Below, one piece after another: positions 4,650 to 5,879 of a stretch of 5,879 nt of DNA. This DNA comes from Chloroflexota bacterium (GTDB lineage Bacteria > Chloroflexota > Anaerolineae > Anaerolineales > Villigracilaceae), in NCBI GenBank assembly GCA_021796315.1, contig JAJYOH010000402.1, positions 1-5,879 of the forward strand, given 5' to 3'. Below the pieces are notes generated by a model. It made no database searches. It worked only from the letters and a program-made list of their open reading frames with translations, and was not told where the DNA came from. Position 1 is the first letter of the stretch, and every line of letters begins with the position of its first letter. Both the position numbers and the translations under genes were made by a program.

Positions 4650-4919
4650 ATGGAAAACGATAATACACTGCGGCGTTTGAAAACCGTTGAAGGCCACATG
4701 CGCGGAGTTATCCGCATGGTGGAGGAGGACGCCTACTGCATCGACGTGATCCGCCAGATCCAGGCGATCGAGGCGGCGCTGAACAAAGTCAGCGCACAGA
4801 TTTTGGAGAACCATTTAAACTCATGCGTCATCACAGCCATTCGCGGCGAGAACCCCAAAGAACGTGAACGTGTGCTCAAAGAGATCACCGATGTCTTTGA
4901 GCAGGCCAACAAAGTTTAA
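4650..4919 (+). CDS. csoR: Copper-sensing repressor CsoR
   Basis: An 89-residue all-helical protein of the CsoR/RcnR family (formerly DUF156). It binds DNA without Cu(I) and lets go when copper is bound. The copper ligands are present: Cys30 in AYCIDVIRQI, and His55 with Cys59 in NHLNSC (the H-x3-C pair). These give the C-H-C fingerprint of true copper sensors rather than the nickel or sulfide members. The N-terminal RLKTVEGHMRGVIRMVEED is the conserved first helix with basic residues for DNA contact. The length is normal for the family. GAGAGG lies shortly before the ATG. It is the first gene of the copper operon, followed after 28 bases by copZ, with its presumed operator upstream. Confidence 0.95.
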   Translation: MENDNTLRRLKTVEGHMRGVIRMVEEDAYCIDVIRQIQAIEAALNKVSAQILENHLNSCVITAIRGENPKERERVLKEITDVFEQANKV

Positions 4920-4947
4920 TCAAACCATTTCATAAAAGGAGTTTCAA

Positions 4948-5166
4948 ATGACCACTGTAACTTATTCCGTCCCCGCAATTCATTGCATGCACTGCACTCA
5001 CACCATCGAGACCGAAGTTGCCGAGCTGCAAGGTGTCGCATCTGTGCAAGCGGATATGAACACAAAGAATGTCGTCATCACTTTTGATGCGCCGGCCAGC
5101 GAAGAAAAAATCAAGTCGCTGCTTGCCGAAATTAATTATCCCGCCGCCGGGCTGATCACCCTTTAA
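4948..5166 (+). CDS. copZ: Copper chaperone CopZ (HMA domain)
   Basis: A 72-residue single heavy-metal-associated domain of ferredoxin-like fold that carries Cu(I) in the cytoplasm to the exporter CopA and possibly to CsoR. The copper loop is IHCMHCTHTIE, with Cys13 and Cys16 as ligands. The position normally held by Met in M-x-C-x-x-C is Ile11, and two extra His residues (12 and 15) flank the site, which may slightly alter affinity. The remaining strands and helices (EVAELQGVASVQADM, VVITFDAP, IKSLLAEINYPAAG) are standard. AAAAGGAG seven bases before the ATG is a strong ribosome site. It is co-transcribed with csoR. Confidence 0.92.
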   Translation: MTTVTYSVPAIHCMHCTHTIETEVAELQGVASVQADMNTKNVVITFDAPASEEKIKSLLAEINYPAAGLITL

Positions 5167-5185
5167 GTTTAACGGATTTCGTATC

Positions 5186-5217
5186 ACGCATTACGTAATC
5201 CGCATTTTGTAATGCGT
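5186..5217. repeat. Inverted repeat in the copZ-copA gap
   Basis: ACGCATTAC (5186-5194) is the exact reverse complement of GTAATGCGT (5209-5217), with a 14-base loop. A second palindrome, ATTACGTAAT (5190-5199), overlaps the left arm, giving alternative foldings. There is no U-tract, so it is not a terminator. The right arm ends 11 bases before the copA start and abuts its AAGGA ribosome site, so folding could lower copA translation or stabilise the copZ message. The repeated GCATTACG-like words resemble a small dispersed repeat. Confidence 0.55.
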
Positions 5218-5228
5218 AAGGATTGAGC

Positions 5229-5879
5229 ATGAGCGATACCAAACAATTAACTCTTCCCATCACCGGCATGACATGTGCCAACTGTGTTGCCACCGTTGAG
5301 CGCAATCTAAAAAAAGTTAACGGCGTGGAAACTGCCGTTGTGAATCTCTCCTCGGAACGCGCCACCGTGCAGTTCGACCCATCGCTGGCTGAACTCAGCA
5401 CGATCATTGCCCGCGTCGAACGCGCCGGATACGGCGTTGCCACCGGTGAAGCGGATCTTGTCATCAAGCGTCTCGCGGACGATAACGATGCACGCCGTCT
5501 CGAAAAGGCTTTAGCTAAACTTGATGGCGTCCTCGAAGCGCAGGTCACGTTCGCGACCGAGAAAGCGCGCGTTAAATATGTGCCGACAGTTGTGACTCAA
5601 GCCGAGATAAGGAACGCCGTTTCAAAGTCCGGGTTCGAGGCGTTGGAATTGGGTGGTGATGCCGAAGATGCGGAGGCTGTCGCGCGTCAGCATGAAATTG
5701 ATACGCAACGTTTCCTGTTGATCGTTGGCTTGATCTTCACCGTGCCACTATTCACCCTTTCCATGGCGCACGATTTAGAAATCCTGCCGATGGAATGGTT
5801 CCCCGGCAATTCCATCACGTACATCCTGTGGGCGCTGGCAACGCCGGTGCAATTTTATGTGGGCTGGCAATATTATGTC
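5229..5879 (+). CDS. copA: Copper-exporting P1B-type ATPase CopA (N-terminal part, runs off the window)
   Basis: Two hundred and seventeen codons are visible of an expected 750-850. The protein pumps Cu(I) out of the cytoplasm using ATP. Residues 7-72 are a heavy-metal-associated domain with the intact loop GMTCANC (Cys16, Cys19). Residues 77-143 form a second such domain by fold (ARRLEKALAKLDGVLEAQVT, EIRNAVSKSGFEALELGG), but where GMxCxxC belongs it reads RLADDNDA, so it has no metal cysteines. Two membrane helices follow (about 161-180 and 194-214); these are the class-specific helices MA and MB of P1B ATPases. The CPC motif, phosphorylation Asp and ATP domain lie beyond the window. GTAAGGATTGAGC before ATG 5229 supplies the ribosome site. 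It is the last visible gene of the csoR operon. Confidence 0.93.
   Translation, partial: MSDTKQLTLPITGMTCANCVATVERNLKKVNGVETAVVNLSSERATVQFDPSLAELSTIIARVERAGYGVATGEADLVIKRLADDNDARRLEKALAKLDGVLEAQVTFATEKARVKYVPTVVTQAEIRNAVSKSGFEALELGGDAEDAEAVARQHEIDTQRFLLIVGLIFTVPLFTLSMAHDLEILPMEWFPGNSITYILWALATPVQFYVGWQYYV

Noticed and set aside
5156..5548. A 130-residue minus-strand frame
   Set aside because: It is antisense to copA, whose GMTCANC motif and membrane helices are clear.
1..5879. tRNA, rRNA, CRISPR arrays, riboswitches, or complete insertion sequences
   Set aside because: No tandem repeat-spacer pattern, cloverleaf, transposase domain or terminal inverted repeats with target duplication could be seen.

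Overview
The window looks like a bacterial chromosome segment of moderate GC. Its gene content (an AniA-type copper nitrite reductase with an extra cupredoxin domain, a DUF1858 gene, a cysteine-free CRP/FNR regulator and a csoR-copZ-copA cluster) fits a facultative or denitrifying bacterium, possibly of the Chloroflexota (Anaerolineae). That placement is an inference from gene content and protein style, and no rRNA or marker gene in the window fixes it.

Bases 1-866 are a decayed region. There is the possible tail of an upstream gene (3-53), an inverted repeat (69-109), a frameshifted remnant of an ATP-NAD kinase-like gene that begins with a lipoprotein-like signal sequence (154-476), about 240 bases with nothing recognisable (477-713), and an out-of-frame C-terminal scrap of a GH130-type glycosidase/phosphorylase on the minus strand (714-866). 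Next comes an intact minus-strand gene for a membrane-anchored SGNH/GDSL-type protein (865-1953), with a candidate promoter that overlaps a perfect 16-bp palindrome.

Bases 2000-3811 hold a two-gene minus-strand denitrification operon: a small DUF1858 redox-disulfide protein overlapping by 4 bp the gene for a lipoprotein copper nitrite reductase (nirK). A strong hairpin terminator (2000-2033) closes it. Its promoter region carries a perfect palindrome, TTTGCGCTAGCGCAAA, with the 5-4-5 layout of CRP/FNR operators, near position -40 of the predicted start of transcription. The CRP/FNR-family regulator that probably acts there is encoded just upstream (3817-4509, minus) and has its own terminator (3781-3811).

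Bases 4510-4649 are a divergent control region. Leftwards it drives the regulator. Rightwards a TTGACG-N18-TATCAT promoter, whose start falls inside a CsoR-type GC-rich dyad, drives csoR, copZ and copA (copA runs off the window). Copper sensing, chaperoning and export therefore lie back to back with nitrite respiration by a copper enzyme that, by its domains, would bind three copper atoms per subunit. The physiological link is plausible: NirK needs copper in the envelope while the cytoplasm must be protected from it. It is an inference from proximity.

Three minus-strand genes predicted to be first in their transcripts (the SGNH gene, the DUF1858 gene and the regulator) lack a Shine-Dalgarno sequence and have a -10-like box placed so that transcription would begin at or within a few bases of the ATG. 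Internal genes (nirK, copZ, copA) have clear Shine-Dalgarno sequences. This suggests leaderless expression of lead genes.
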